64,000 nucleotides of DNA from Streptomyces typhae (lineage in GTDB: Bacteria > Actinomycetota > Actinomycetes > Streptomycetales > Streptomycetaceae). A program made the position numbers and the translations under genes. The stretch covers positions 186,001 through 250,000 of the forward strand of contig NZ_WPNZ01000006.1 of the NCBI RefSeq assembly GCF_009755605.1, read 5' to 3'. Below the pieces are notes generated by a model, which saw only the letters and a program-made list of their open reading frames with translations, did not search any database and had not been told where the DNA came from. Shown in pieces: positions 52,481-61,878 of this stretch; the first letter of the stretch is position 1; each line of letters opens with the position of its first letter.

Positions 52481-53986
52481 TCAGTCGGCGAGCATCCGGG
52501 CGAGACTGGCCAGCGTCGCGGGGTCGTGGTCGAACGCGATGTGCGAGCGGGCGCCCGAGTTCAGCCCGGGTTCGCCGCCCTCGACGGGCGACCAGACGGT
52601 GCGCCGCGCGTCGGACCCGAGGAAGGCCCGCAGGTCGGCGGAGTCCCGCTCACCGAAGGCGCCTTTGCTCGTGTACCAGTGCTGCATCCCGGCGATCGGG
52701 GCGAGCGCGGACCGCCCCTCGGGGCCGCGCTCCAGGACGCCGGAGATGAAGTAGAGGAGCGAGCGCGGGTACAGCACCGGAAGGAGCTGGTCGTCGCGCT
52801 CGGCCTCGTCGGTCATGGTGAACATCCGCAGCCGGTCGAAGAGGTCGCTCTGCTGCCGGACGGCGGGCACCAGGTGGGACACCGTGCAGGCGGGCGCGAG
52901 GAGCACGACGTCGCGGACGCGGAAGTCGGCGGGCAGCGGGTCGTCGGCGGCGGCGCGCCTGCGGGCGAGGTCGTCGAGGAGATTGCCGATGAAGACGGCG
53001 CCCGCGCTGTGCCCGACGACGGTCACCTGGGGCCGGGTGCCGGACGCGAGGAGCGCGCTGAAGCGGTCGAGGAAGTAGCGCCCGGCCCGCACCTCCGGGG
53101 CCTCGGCGAAGGTGTCGGCCGTCTGCCGCTTCATGGCGTCCCAGATGGCGGCGCCCACGTTGGCCAGGTAGAACTCCCGGAGGATCTCCTCGACGACGGT
53201 CGGGTAGAGCCCGTGGTCGGTGCGGTCGCGGAACCGCCTCACGACGGCGCCGATCACCCGCACCGTCTTGCGCACGAGGAGCGCGGAGGTCACCAGGGCC
53301 CGGCGGTTGCCGCCCGCCTCCGCCTCCGCGGCGAGTTCGGCCACCACGTCCGGTGACATGAGTGTGGCGACCGCCGCGCGCCCCCCGTCGATGTCACGCG
53401 CGGCGGTCGTCCCGGGTGCCGAACGCAGGACCGAGCCCACGATCTCCCGGTTGCGGTCGGCGAGTTCGGAGTCCGCCGACAGTTCGGCGGTGATGCGGAC
53501 GCGTTCGCCGTCGCCGAGCGGCGGCACCTCCGCGGGCACGGGATGGCGGGCGTACGGTTCCTGTCCGGTGCGCAGCAGGGCCAGTTCGGCGGCGACGGCC
53601 TTCGCGGGCGGCGCGGACAGCGAGCCGGCCGTGCGCTGACCGGGCCGCTGGAGGACCAGCCCCGCGGCGTAGCGGGTGACGCGGCTCAGGAGGGTCTGGA
53701 AGACGCTCTCCTCGATGATGCGGGGCAGGTTGCCCGCCAGGGTCTCCAGGAGGCCGCTGCTCCACACGAAGAACACGGGCTCGGCCCCCGCGTCCTCGTA
53801 CACCGGTGCCAGCCGCTCGGCGGTCGCGAACCCCAGCTGGTCGTCGATGAGTCCGCCGTGGAAGTGCAGGACGACCCGCGGCCGGTCCTTGAGCCCCGCC
53901 ACGAGGGCGTCGATGTCGTCGGTGCTGGTCGAGGCGAGCCGTCCGCTCGTTCCGCTGTGGATGCAGCGCCTGCGGGAAGAATGCAT
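52481..53986 (-). CDS. Alpha/beta-hydrolase (lipase-like) protein, first gene of the caspase operon
   Basis: ATG 53986, preceded by GGAGGTCCGG, encodes 501 aa. [14 protein letters not shown] begins a hydrolase core with an oxyanion [19 protein letters not shown] is the GxSxG nucleophile elbow (~residue 320), and VVLLAPACT follows. The region between HGG and GHSAG is long (~270 residues) and helical, perhaps a lid or partner-binding domain. No signal peptide is present, so it is cytoplasmic. It could be a membrane-damaging lipase effector or an esterase. It is co-directional with the caspase gene 69 bases downstream and divergent from terD. Confidence 0.75.
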   Translation of the reverse strand: MHSSRRRCIHSGTSGRLASTSTDDIDALVAGLKDRPRVVLHFHGGLIDDQLGFATAERLAPVYEDAGAEPVFFVWSSGLLETLAGNLPRIIEESVFQTLLSRVTRYAAGLVLQRPGQRTAGSLSAPPAKAVAAELALLRTGQEPYARHPVPAEVPPLGDGERVRITAELSADSELADRNREIVGSVLRSAPGTTAARDIDGGRAAVATLMSPDVVAELAAEAEAGGNRRALVTSALLVRKTVRVIGAVVRRFRDRTDHGLYPTVVEEILREFYLANVGAAIWDAMKRQTADTFAEAPEVRAGRYFLDRFSALLASGTRPQVTVVGHSAGAVFIGNLLDDLARRRAAADDPLPADFRVRDVVLLAPACTVSHLVPAVRQQSDLFDRLRMFTMTDEAERDDQLLPVLYPRSLLYFISGVLERGPEGRSALAPIAGMQHWYTSKGAFGERDSADLRAFLGSDARRTVWSPVEGGEPGLNSGARSHIAFDHDPATLASLARMLAD

Positions 53987-54268
53987 GTCCGGACCTCCGG
54001 CCTGATAGCCGCTCGGCAGGAGCCCCCCTCGCAGAAGTCCCCCGACTCCTGCCGCTCCTGGCCGGGCCACCGTAGAACCCCGGCGCGCCCCGCGTCCCCG
54101 GGGGCGGTCCCGGGGATTACCCCAAGGAAGGCAACCGGGGGGCCGCGGTCCGCGTCCTTGCCGAGGACGACGCGTACGCGACGCACGCGCACGCGTAGGT
54201 CACACTTCAGCAGGACGCAACAGCACAACGCATGGCGAACAGAACGCGACGGCAACGGAGGGTGTGCA

Positions 54269-54844
54269 GTGGGAGTTTCCCTGTCCAAGGGCGGCAACGT
54301 TTCGCTGAGCAAGGAGGCGCCGGGTCTGACGGCCGTACTGGTGGGCCTCGGCTGGGACGTGCGGACCACGACGGGCACCGACTACGACCTGGACGCGTCG
54401 GCCCTGCTGGTCGGTGAGTCCGGGAAGGTCGTCGACGACCAGCACTTCATCTTCTACAACAACCTCACGAGCCCCGACGGCTCCGTCGAGCACACCGGTG
54501 ACAACCTCACCGGTGAGGGCGAGGGCGACGACGAAGCCGTCAAGGTGAACCTCGCCGGTGTCCCGGCCAACATCACGAAGATCGTGTTCCCGGTCTCCAT
54601 CCACGACGCGGAGAACCGCGGGCAGAGCTTCGGCCAGGTCCGCAACGCGTTCATCCGCGTGGTCAACCAGGCCGACAACCAGGAGATCGCCCGCTACGAC
54701 CTCTCCGAGGACGCCTCCACCGAGACCGCGATGGTCTTCGGCGAGCTCTACCGGCACGGCGCCGAGTGGAAGTTCCGCGCCGTCGGCCAGGGCTACGCCA
54801 GCGGCCTGCGCGGCATCGCCTCGGACTTCGGCGTCAACGTCTGA
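54269..54844 (+). CDS. terD: TerD-family stress protein
   Basis: This 191-aa protein matches TerD, a calcium-binding beta-sandwich of the tellurite-resistance/stress family. Hallmarks are [18 protein letters not shown], the acidic Ca2+ site [30 protein letters not shown], and [20 protein letters not shown]. TerD-like proteins are linked to chemical stress, phage resistance and development in Streptomyces. GTG 54269 follows GGAGGGTGTGCA. It is divergent from the hydrolase-caspase operon with a 282-bp shared upstream region. Confidence 0.92.
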   Translation: MGVSLSKGGNVSLSKEAPGLTAVLVGLGWDVRTTTGTDYDLDASALLVGESGKVVDDQHFIFYNNLTSPDGSVEHTGDNLTGEGEGDDEAVKVNLAGVPANITKIVFPVSIHDAENRGQSFGQVRNAFIRVVNQADNQEIARYDLSEDASTETAMVFGELYRHGAEWKFRAVGQGYASGLRGIASDFGVNV

Positions 54845-54955
54845 CACCCGTCGCGCGCCGTACCACCGGCCACCGGACCGGCTCATCCACCATCGGCTGA
54901 GCCGGTCCTCGCATGTCCGCCCCGCCCCGGCACACCCGCCCCGGAAGGAAGTCCC

Positions 54956-55936
54956 GTGCTCTCCCGCCCCTCCTTCATCGACGACACGGCGATCGCGCGG
55001 ACCGTCGCCGCGCACTGGCTGCCCGCGGCCACCGAGGCCACCCATCTGCCCTGGGGGTTCGGCGCGTACCACTGGCGGGTGTCCGACGGCACCACGACCC
55101 TGTTCGTGACCCTCGACCGGCCGGGGCGCCGGCACACCGGGGATTCACTGGAGGCCGCGTACGCGGGGGCCGCCGCGCTGGCGGCCGCGGGCGTGGACGT
55201 GGTGTGCGCGCCGCTGCCCACCCGGTCCGGGCGCTTCACGGTGGACGTGAAGGGCGGGGAGGGCCGGGAGGACGGGGCCGGGTCGCTCTCCGTGACGCCC
55301 TGGCTAGAGGGCCGGACGCCGACCCAGGAGCAGGCGGGCGCGCCCGCCCACGTGCGCAAGGTCGTGGCGGCGCTGGCCGCGCTGCACCACGCCGTGCCGC
55401 CCGCCGGGCTGCGCGCCTGGGCGCCGCTGATCGGCCCCGGCTTCGCCGGCGAGCTGCGCGAGCGCACCGCACGCCCCTGGACGTCCGGGCCGCTGGCGGA
55501 GCGGGCGCGGCGCGCGCTCGCCGCGCGCGGGGACGCGATCGAGCGCTGGAGCAGCCGCTATCTGGAGCTCGCTGATGTCGCGCGGTCCCGGCACGACACC
55601 TGGGTGCCGACGCACGGCGAGCCGCACCACGCCAACCAGGTCCTGACGTCCGGTGGCCTGAAGCTGGTCGACTGGGAGTCCCTGGCCCTCGCGCCCCGCG
55701 AACGCGACCACCCCGACCTGCTCGCCGCGGGCGCGGGCGACCTGCTCCGCCCCGACCCCGCGATGATCGACCTCTTCGCGCTCGACTGGCGGCTCTCCGA
55801 GATCGCCGAGTACACGGACTGGTTCGCCGGACCGCACACCGGCACCGCCGACGACCACACCGCGCTGGCGGAGCTGTACGAGGAACTGGAGGAACCGCCC
55901 GACGTCCTGGGGCAGCGGCAGACGCCGCTGCGGTAG
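54956..55936 (+). CDS. Aminoglycoside phosphotransferase-family kinase
   Basis: This 326-aa protein has the APH/choline-kinase fold. WVPTHGEPHHANQVL corresponds to the catalytic Brenner loop (usually HGDxxxxN, here Glu for the catalytic Asp), and LKLVDWESLALAPRERD is the Mg2+-binding D-W/F-E motif. The N-terminal lobe includes GFGAYHWRVSDGTTTLFVTLD. The substrate could be an aminoglycoside-like antibiotic or a metabolite. GTG 54956 follows GGAAGGAAG. Its stop lies in the first unit of a hexanucleotide repeat. Confidence 0.8.
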   Translation: MLSRPSFIDDTAIARTVAAHWLPAATEATHLPWGFGAYHWRVSDGTTTLFVTLDRPGRRHTGDSLEAAYAGAAALAAAGVDVVCAPLPTRSGRFTVDVKGGEGREDGAGSLSVTPWLEGRTPTQEQAGAPAHVRKVVAALAALHHAVPPAGLRAWAPLIGPGFAGELRERTARPWTSGPLAERARRALAARGDAIERWSSRYLELADVARSRHDTWVPTHGEPHHANQVLTSGGLKLVDWESLALAPRERDHPDLLAAGAGDLLRPDPAMIDLFALDWRLSEIAEYTDWFAGPHTGTADDHTALAELYEELEEPPDVLGQRQTPLR

Positions 55937-55972
55937 CGGTAGCGGTAGCGGTAGCGGTAGCGGTAGCGGTAG
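55931..55972. repeat. Hexanucleotide repeat (CGGTAG)7 containing the stop codon
   Basis: Seven perfect CGGTAG units run from 55931 to 55972, starting with the last codon and TAG of the phosphotransferase gene. Six is a multiple of three, so every unit repeats the in-frame stop. Confidence 0.97.
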
Positions 55973-56197
55973 CGGGGGAACTCGGGCGGGATCAGAATCG
56001 TTGCATCGGCACAGACGATGCACGAGGAGCCACCCTTTGTCCGCCTCCCCGACGGACCCGGACCCCCCGGGGCACTGTCCCCGACCACACCGACCACACC
56101 GTTGCTCTCCGGCCGGCAGCAGCCGCCCGGCCGCCCCGGCCGGAACCGCGCGCCGAGCCGGGACGGCGGGACCCGGCACCCGGCGGGGTGGTGTCCG

Positions 56198-57607
56198 ATG
56201 AGTGCCGTGCTCGGCCTGCTCGCCGTTCTCGTCCTGACCGCGGGCACCGGCTATTTCGTCGCCCAGGAATTCGCCTACGTCTCCGCGGACCGCCTCGCGC
56301 TCGCCCGTGCGGCCGAGGCGGGCGACCGGCGCGCCGACCGCGCCCTGAAGGTCCTGGAGCGGCTCTCCTTCATGCTCTCCGGGGCCCAGCTCGGGATCAC
56401 GGTCACCGGACTCGTCGTCGGCTTCCTTGCGGAGCCGTCCGTGTCCACGCTGCTCAAGCCGGTCCTGACCGGCATCGGCCTGCCCGCGGGCGCCGTCACC
56501 GGCGTCTCGGTCGTGCTCGCCTTCGTCCTCGCCACCGTGATCCAGATGGTCCTCGGCGAGCTGGCGCCGAAGAACCTCGCCATCGCCGTGCCCGAACGCC
56601 TCGCCATGTCCCTCGCCGCCTCCACGCTCGCCTATCTGAAGGTCGTCGGCCCGGTGGTGCGCATCTTCGACGGGGCCGCGAACCGGCTGCTCCGCCGCGT
56701 GGGCATCGAGCCCGTGGAGGAGCTGCACCACGGCGCGTCCCTGGAGGAGCTCGGCCACCTCATCGGCGAGTCCCACGAACGCGGCGAGCTGCCCAAGGAC
56801 ACCGCCGACCTCCTCGGCCACGCCCTGGAGTTCTCCGACCGCACCCTGGACGAGGTGATGGTGCCGCGCGTCGACACCGTCTTCGTACGCGAGGACGCGA
56901 GCGTCGCCGAAGCCGTCGGCCTCATCGCCCGGCACGGCCACTCCAACTACCCGGTGCTCGGCGACCACCCCGACGACGTCACCGGCGTCCTCGGCGTACG
57001 CGAGCTGATGCGGACGGGCGGGCACGACCTGCCGGACGTCACCGCCGCCGCCCTCGCCCGGCCGCCCTTGCTGCTCCCCGACACGCTGGAGCTGCCGGGG
57101 GCCGTCCGGCAGATGCGGGCGCGCGACGACGAGTTCGCCGTCGTCCTCGACGAGCACGGCGGGGTCGCGGGCATCGTCACGTACGAGGACATCGCCGAGG
57201 AGCTCGTCGGCGACATCGCCGACGAGAGCGACGAAGTGGTGCGGGTCGCCGTGCGCGACGGCGGCGGCTGGCTGGTGGACGCGGGCCGGCGCCTGGACGA
57301 AGTGGCCGGCGCCACCGGCATCCACCTGCCCGAGGAGGACGACTACGACACCGTGGCGGGCCTCGTCGTGGACCGGCTCGGCCGCTTCCCCGCCGTCGGC
57401 GACCGCCTCACGCTGCGCCCGGCCGACGGCTCCGGCACGGCCCGGGTGGCCATCGACGTGTGCGCCCTGGACCGGCACGTGCCCGCGCGGGTGCGCCTGG
57501 AGCTGCTGCCGGACGCGGAGCGGCACCCGGGCGCGCGAGCCCACGGAGACGACGGGCGGGCCCGTCGGGAGGACGCGCGGGCCGAAGGAGACGAGGACCG
57601 CTCGTGA
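56198..57607 (+). CDS. CNNM/CorC-type membrane protein (DUF21-CBS-CorC)
   Basis: This 469-aa protein has a DUF21/CNNM transmembrane domain (residues ~1-200; TAGTGYFVAQEFAYVSADRL, VLGELAPKNLAIAVPERLA). A pair of CBS domains (~220-340; VMVPRVDTVFV, EFAVVLDEHGGVAGIVTYED) and a C-terminal CorC/HlyC transporter-associated domain (EDDYDTVAGLVVDRLGRFPA) follow. The family is implicated in Mg2+/Co2+ homeostasis. ATG 56198 starts at the first membrane helix, with only a weak upstream GGGGTGG. It is translationally coupled (GTGA) to a second, shorter paralogue. Confidence 0.88.
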   Translation: MSAVLGLLAVLVLTAGTGYFVAQEFAYVSADRLALARAAEAGDRRADRALKVLERLSFMLSGAQLGITVTGLVVGFLAEPSVSTLLKPVLTGIGLPAGAVTGVSVVLAFVLATVIQMVLGELAPKNLAIAVPERLAMSLAASTLAYLKVVGPVVRIFDGAANRLLRRVGIEPVEELHHGASLEELGHLIGESHERGELPKDTADLLGHALEFSDRTLDEVMVPRVDTVFVREDASVAEAVGLIARHGHSNYPVLGDHPDDVTGVLGVRELMRTGGHDLPDVTAAALARPPLLLPDTLELPGAVRQMRARDDEFAVVLDEHGGVAGIVTYEDIAEELVGDIADESDEVVRVAVRDGGGWLVDAGRRLDEVAGATGIHLPEEDDYDTVAGLVVDRLGRFPAVGDRLTLRPADGSGTARVAIDVCALDRHVPARVRLELLPDAERHPGARAHGDDGRARREDARAEGDEDRS

Positions 57608-58635
57608 GTTTCCCCCTTGCGGTGTTCGTCACCGTCCTGCTCCTGATCGGCAGCGGCTTCTTCGTCGCCGCCGAGTTCGCCCTCGTCGCCGCCCGCCGCC
57701 ACCGCGTGGAGAAGGCGGCGGCCGAGGGCAGGCGCGGCGCCAAGGCGGTCCTCGCCGGTATGCGGGAGCTGTCCCTGATGCTGGCGGGCGCCCAACTCGG
57801 CATCACCGTCTGCACCCTCGGCCTGGGCTCCCTCTCCAAGCCCGCCATCTCCCACGAACTCGACCCGCTGCTGCACCGCCTGGGCCTGCCGACCGGTCTG
57901 AGCTACGGCGTCTCCTTCGCCGTCGCGATGATCGTCGTGGTGTTCCTGCACATGGTGCTCGGCGAGATGGCGCCCAAGTCGTGGGCCATCGCCCACCCGG
58001 AGCGGTCCGCGATGCTGCTCACCCCGGCCTTCCGTGCGACGGTGGCCGTCGTACGGCCGCTCATCGGGGTACTCAACCGGATGAGCAACGGCCTGGTGCG
58101 CCTGTGCCGGGTCGAGCCGCGCGACGAGCTGGCCTCCGTGCACAACCGCGAGCAGCTCACCCATCTCGTCGCCGAGTCCCGGCGCCTCGGCCTGATCAGC
58201 GAGGACGACTCCGAGCTGATCACCCGCTCCCTCACCGAGCCGCTCACGCCGGTGGGCGACCTCCAGACCCCGGCCACGGACATCGTCGGCGTCGAGGCGG
58301 ACGCGTGCTCCGACGAGGTCCTGCGCACGGCGGCCGAGCACGACCGCACCCGGCTGCTCGTCCGCGACGGCGGCACCGTACTCGGCTCCGTGCACGCCCG
58401 GGACGCCCTGGTGGCCCGCGCCCGGGGCCGCGGCACCAGCGCCCGGGACCTGGCCCGCCCGCTGCCCGAACTCCCGGCGGACACCACGCTCGCCCACGCG
58501 GTCGAGCAACTGCGCCACCGGCGGGCCTCGCTCGCCCTGGTCTGCGACGACTCGGGCCGTCTGACCGGCATGGTCACCCTGGACGACCTCCTCGCCCGCT
58601 ACCTCAGGACCGAGGCCTCCCCGGAGCGCCCCTGA
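57604..58635 (+). CDS. CNNM-type membrane protein (DUF21-CBS), paralogue of the upstream gene
   Basis: GTG 57604 overlaps the stop of the preceding CNNM gene. The 343-aa product has the DUF21 domain (LIGSGFFVAAEFALVAARRH, LMLAGAQLGITVCTLGLGS, VLGEMAPKSWAIAHPERSA). Two CBS motifs follow, ending ASLALVCDDSGRLTGMVTLD. It lacks the C-terminal CorC domain. Paired long/short CNNM genes are common in actinobacteria and probably form a heteromeric transporter or sensor. Confidence 0.87.
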   Translation: MSFPLAVFVTVLLLIGSGFFVAAEFALVAARRHRVEKAAAEGRRGAKAVLAGMRELSLMLAGAQLGITVCTLGLGSLSKPAISHELDPLLHRLGLPTGLSYGVSFAVAMIVVVFLHMVLGEMAPKSWAIAHPERSAMLLTPAFRATVAVVRPLIGVLNRMSNGLVRLCRVEPRDELASVHNREQLTHLVAESRRLGLISEDDSELITRSLTEPLTPVGDLQTPATDIVGVEADACSDEVLRTAAEHDRTRLLVRDGGTVLGSVHARDALVARARGRGTSARDLARPLPELPADTTLAHAVEQLRHRRASLALVCDDSGRLTGMVTLDDLLARYLRTEASPERP

Positions 58636-58661
58636 GATGTCCCCCATCCGACCCTGAGATG

Positions 58662-58713
58662 TGTCAGGAACCTTTGACAGGTCTTCCGTGCCGCTGTCAG
58701 CCTTATCTGACAG
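58662..58713 (+). promoter_or_regulatory. Operator candidate of the ArsR-type regulator
   Basis: A perfect inverted repeat CTGTCAG (58694-58700) / CTGACAG (58707-58713) with a 6-base spacer, plus TGTCAG (58662-58667) and TTGACAG (58674-58680), lie just upstream of the ArsR-like gene. TTGACA at 58674-58679 could be the -35 element, so binding to the palindrome would block transcription. ArsR regulators often autoregulate in this way. Confidence 0.6.
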
Positions 58714-58734
58714 GTATGAGGGAGAGGGGCGGCG

Positions 58735-59136
58735 ATGGCCGAGGTCCCGCATCAGGGACCGACCGGTGACCAGCTTCTGAAGGTCCTGACGGCGCTGGGC
58801 AATCCGCACCGCATGCGGATCGTCGCGGCGCTGACGGCCCGTCGGAACTACGTCAGCGCGCTGGCCCGCGAGATCGGGATGGGGCGACCGCTGCTGCACA
58901 TGCATCTGCAGCGCCTGGAGGCCGTCGGGCTCGTCATCGGGTCCCTGGAGACGGCGGCGGACGGCAGGACGGTCAAGTACTTCCACGTCGCCCCGTTCCT
59001 CTACGAGTTGACGCCGGACACCGTCGCGTCCGCCGTCGAGACGCTCACGGTCAAGCGGGTCGGGCCGGAGGAAGACGAGGACGCCGGGGACCGGCCGATG
59101 GCCGACGGTGCCGAGGACAAAGAGGTCATGAAGTGA
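58735..59136 (+). CDS. ArsR-type winged-helix transcriptional regulator
   Basis: This 133-aa protein has a winged-helix domain (~residues 12-80): LLKVLTALGNPHRMRIVAAL is the classic ArsR opening, and SALAREIGMGRPLLHMHLQR is the recognition region. KYFHVAPFLYELTPDTV continues the wing. No Cys metal-binding pair is visible, so it may sense a protein, drug or redox cue rather than arsenic. The palindrome just upstream is a likely autoregulatory site. Its stop overlaps the start of a small membrane protein gene. Confidence 0.83.
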   Translation: MAEVPHQGPTGDQLLKVLTALGNPHRMRIVAALTARRNYVSALAREIGMGRPLLHMHLQRLEAVGLVIGSLETAADGRTVKYFHVAPFLYELTPDTVASAVETLTVKRVGPEEDEDAGDRPMADGAEDKEVMK

Positions 59137-59432
59137 ACGGACAACAGGTGACGCTCGCCGACGCGGAGTGGGTCGGCGGCGTCGGCGCCGCCGGGTTCTT
59201 CCTGCTGGCGATCGTGTTCGTCTGGCAGCTCGCCGCCACCTGGCGGGCCCGGATGCTCGCGGCCCGCGAGGAGCAGTACAGAGAACTCGCCCTGCGGTAC
59301 GGACAGTTGCTGGAGGACAATGTCGCGCTGCACAAGCGCTCCCTGGAGGAGTTGCAGCAGACCCGGGAGGAGCTGGCGCAGACCCGCCGCTCCGTCGGCT
59401 CGATGGAGAAGATGATGCGCGAGATCGAGTAG
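59133..59432 (+). CDS. Small membrane protein with coiled coil, coupled to the ArsR gene
   Basis: GTG 59133 overlaps the ArsR stop (GTGA). The 99-aa product has one N-terminal membrane helix (VGAAGFFLLAIVFVWQLAAT) followed by a charged helical tail with heptad-like spacing (ALHKRSLEELQQTREELAQT) that probably forms a coiled coil in the cytoplasm. No family is recognised. The tight coupling suggests the regulator and this protein act together, for example as a membrane-associated sensor pair. A strong terminator ends the operon. Confidence 0.7.
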   Translation: MNGQQVTLADAEWVGGVGAAGFFLLAIVFVWQLAATWRARMLAAREEQYRELALRYGQLLEDNVALHKRSLEELQQTREELAQTRRSVGSMEKMMREIE

Positions 59433-59443
59433 CACGCCCTCCA

Positions 59444-59485
59444 CCCAGGTACGGCCGGGAGCGGCAACTCCCGGCCGTACCTGGG
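59444..59485 (+). terminator. Strong hairpin terminator after the ArsR operon
   Basis: CCCAGGTACGGCCGGGAG (59444-59461) and its exact complement (59468-59485) form an 18-bp perfect stem with a 6-base loop, 11 bases after the stop. The remaining gap to 59729 shows no supported gene. Confidence 0.9.
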
Positions 59486-59729
59486 CGGACCAGCATCTTC
59501 CTGAGGCACCGCGCAGGCCAGGGACCGCGCGCCGCTGAGCGGCGCGACCCCGTCGGCGGCGAAGCCTCCGTCGGGGTGCCGCTTCCGTGCCCGCCGCCCC
59601 CGAGCGCGGGACGTGGCGACCGCAGGACGTGTGCGCGACGGCGGAGCCGCCGGTGTCCACGCCGGACGGCGAGGGTCGGCAGGCCGCCCGTCAGTTCCCG
59701 CTCACCGCGTCTCGGCTACCGTCAGGAGT

Positions 59730-60668
59730 ATGAACGACGTGGCGAGCCCCGGGTCGGGGACCGGCGGGGGCGACGGGTTCGCCGCGGCCCTCGCCCGCGG
59801 CGCCCTGGTCCTCGACGGCGGCCTGTCCAACCAGTTGGAGGCCGCGGGCCACGACCTGTCCGACTCCCTGTGGTCGGCGCGGCTGCTCGCCGAGGAGCCC
59901 GACGCGGTACGGGCGGCGCACCGGACGTACTACGAGGCGGGCGCCGACGTCGTGACCACGGCGAGCTACCAGGCCACGTTCGAGGGCTTCGCACGCCACG
60001 GCGTCGACGTGGTCAGCACGGCGGAGCTGCTGCGGCTGAGCGTCACCCTCGCCCGCGAGGCCGCGGCGGCGACGGACGCGGACCGCCCCCTGTGGGTCGC
60101 TGCGTCGGCGGGTCCGTACGGGGCGATGCTCGCCGACGGCTCCGAGTACCGCGGCCGCTACGGCCTGTCGGTGGCCGACCTGGAGCGCTTCCACCGGCCC
60201 CGCCTGGAGATCCTGTCCGACGCGGCGCCCGACGTCCTCGCCCTGGAGACCGTGCCCGACACCGACGAGGCCCGTGCCCTGCTGCGGGCGGCGCGCGGCC
60301 TCGGTGTGCCCGTCTGGCTGTCGTACACCGTGGCCGGCTCCCGCACCCGTGCCGGTCAGCCGCTCACCGAGGCGTTCGCGCTCGCCGCCGAGGCCGACGA
60401 GGTCGTCGCGGTGGGAGTGAACTGCTGCGACCCGCGTGACGCGGAAGCCGCCGTCCCCCTGGCCGCCCGCGTCACGGGCAGGCCCGTCGTGGTCTATCCC
60501 AACTCGGGCGAGACGTGGGACGACGCGTCCCGCTCCTGGCGGGGCCCGGACCGCTTCGATCCGCGGCGGCTGGCCGCCCTGCGCGCCGAGGGGGCACGGC
60601 TCGTCGGCGGCTGCTGCCGGGTGCGGCCCGGGGCGATCGCCGACCTCGCCCGCGAGCTGCACGGCTGA
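59730..60668 (+). CDS. mmuM: Homocysteine S-methyltransferase
   Basis: This 312-aa protein is a zinc-dependent homocysteine methyltransferase, which makes methionine from homocysteine using S-methylmethionine or AdoMet. Family features are LVLDGGLSNQLEAAGHDL at the start, YYEAGADVVTTASYQATFEG, and the zinc ligands in VAVGVNCCDP and RLVGGCCRV. ATG 59730 is used; AGGAG sits very close (-6), and a leaderless start is possible. The stop is copied in a 12-bp repeat just downstream. Confidence 0.9.
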   Translation: MNDVASPGSGTGGGDGFAAALARGALVLDGGLSNQLEAAGHDLSDSLWSARLLAEEPDAVRAAHRTYYEAGADVVTTASYQATFEGFARHGVDVVSTAELLRLSVTLAREAAAATDADRPLWVAASAGPYGAMLADGSEYRGRYGLSVADLERFHRPRLEILSDAAPDVLALETVPDTDEARALLRAARGLGVPVWLSYTVAGSRTRAGQPLTEAFALAAEADEVVAVGVNCCDPRDAEAAVPLAARVTGRPVVVYPNSGETWDDASRSWRGPDRFDPRRLAALRAEGARLVGGCCRVRPGAIADLARELHG

Positions 60669-60699
60669 CCTGCGCCCTGACCTGCGCCCTGACCTGCGC
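60666..60699. repeat. 12-bp repeat, ~3 copies, beginning with the mmuM stop codon
   Basis: tgacctgcgccc starts at 60666 (the mmuM TGA), 60678 and 60690 (last copy partial). Each copy repeats the stop in frame. Confidence 0.9.
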
Positions 60700-60792
60700 G
60701 GACGCGGTTCAGGAGGGTCGTTGTCAGTGGCTGGGTGCAGACTGAGCCGTATTCGAGACAGCGCCGTCCGAGTCGTCCGAAAGGTGCAAGCC

Positions 60793-61878
60793 ATGGCTGA
60801 TGTCCTGCTCACCGTGGGAACCCGAAAAGGCCTGTTCGTCGCCCGCCGCACGCACGGCACGTGGCAGTTCGACGACGGTCCGTACTTCAACGCGCAGGCG
60901 ATCTATTCGGTCGCCATCGACACCCGCGGCCCGGCCCCCCGCCTCCTCGTCGGCGGCGACAGCGCGCACTGGGGGCCGTCGGTGTTCCACTCCGACGACC
61001 TGGGGCGGACCTGGACGGAGCCGCGCAAACCCGCGGTGAAGTTCCCGAAGGACACCGGCGCCTCCCTGGAGCGGGTGTGGCAGCTCCACCCGGCCGCCGC
61101 GGAACCCGACGTGGTGTACGCGGGCACGGAGCCCGCCGCGCTGTACCGCTCCGAGGACCGCGGCGAGAGCTTCACGCTCGTCCGCCCGCTCTGGGAGCAC
61201 CCGTCGCGCTCGCAGTGGCAGCCGGGAGGCGGCGGCGAGGGGCTGCACACCATCCTCACCGACGCCCGCGACCCGGCCGCCGTCACGGTGGCCGTGTCCG
61301 CGGCGGGCGTGTTCCGCACCGAGGACGGCGGCGCGAGCTGGCGGCCCTCCAACTCCGGCGTCTCCGCGGTGTTCATGCCGGATCCGGACCCGGAGCTCGG
61401 CCAGTGCGTGCACAAGGTCACCAGGGACGCGGCGGACCCGGACCGCCTGTATCTTCAGAACCACTGGGGGGTGTACCGCAGCGACGACTCCGGCGCCCAC
61501 TGGACGGATATCGGCGAGGGTCTGCCATCGGACTTCGGCTTCGCGGCGGTCGCCCACCCGCACCGGGGCGACACGGCGTACGTGTTCCCGATCACCGCCG
61601 ACGCGGACCGCGTCCCCGCCGACCGGCGCTGTCGCGTCTACCGCACGGCGGACGCGGGCAAGAGCTGGGAGCCGCTCACCGAAGGCCTGCCCCAGGGCGA
61701 CCACTTCGGAGTGGTGCTCCGGGACGCCATGTGCACGGACGGCGCGGACCCGGCGGGCATCTACTTCGGCAACCGCAACGGCGAGGTGTACGCCTCCGCG
61801 GACGACGGCGACACCTGGGAGCAACTGACCTCACACCTGCCGGATGTCCTGTGCGTGCGCGCCGCCGTCCTGGAGTGA
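60793..61878 (+). CDS. Beta-propeller (sortilin/BNR-repeat-like) protein
   Basis: This 361-aa protein consists of repeated blades containing Asp-box/BNR-type motifs: FHSDDLGRTW, YRSEDRGESF, FRTEDGGASW, YRSDDSGAHW, YRTADAGKSW and YASADDGDTW. This is the S/T-x-D-x-G-x-x-W pattern of sialidase and sortilin propellers. No catalytic Arg triad or Tyr/Glu pair of a sialidase is evident, and there is no signal peptide, so an intracellular binding or scaffold role is more likely than glycosidase activity. ATG 60793 is preceded by AAGGTGCAAGCC. The last codons and stop are duplicated downstream. Confidence 0.8.
   Translation: MADVLLTVGTRKGLFVARRTHGTWQFDDGPYFNAQAIYSVAIDTRGPAPRLLVGGDSAHWGPSVFHSDDLGRTWTEPRKPAVKFPKDTGASLERVWQLHPAAAEPDVVYAGTEPAALYRSEDRGESFTLVRPLWEHPSRSQWQPGGGGEGLHTILTDARDPAAVTVAVSAAGVFRTEDGGASWRPSNSGVSAVFMPDPDPELGQCVHKVTRDAADPDRLYLQNHWGVYRSDDSGAHWTDIGEGLPSDFGFAAVAHPHRGDTAYVFPITADADRVPADRRCRVYRTADAGKSWEPLTEGLPQGDHFGVVLRDAMCTDGADPAGIYFGNRNGEVYASADDGDTWEQLTSHLPDVLCVRAAVLE

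Noticed and set aside
60793..61878. Calling the Asp-box propeller a sialidase
   Set aside because: The Asp-box repeats are clear, but the catalytic Arg triad and Tyr/Glu pair are not evident and no signal peptide exists.
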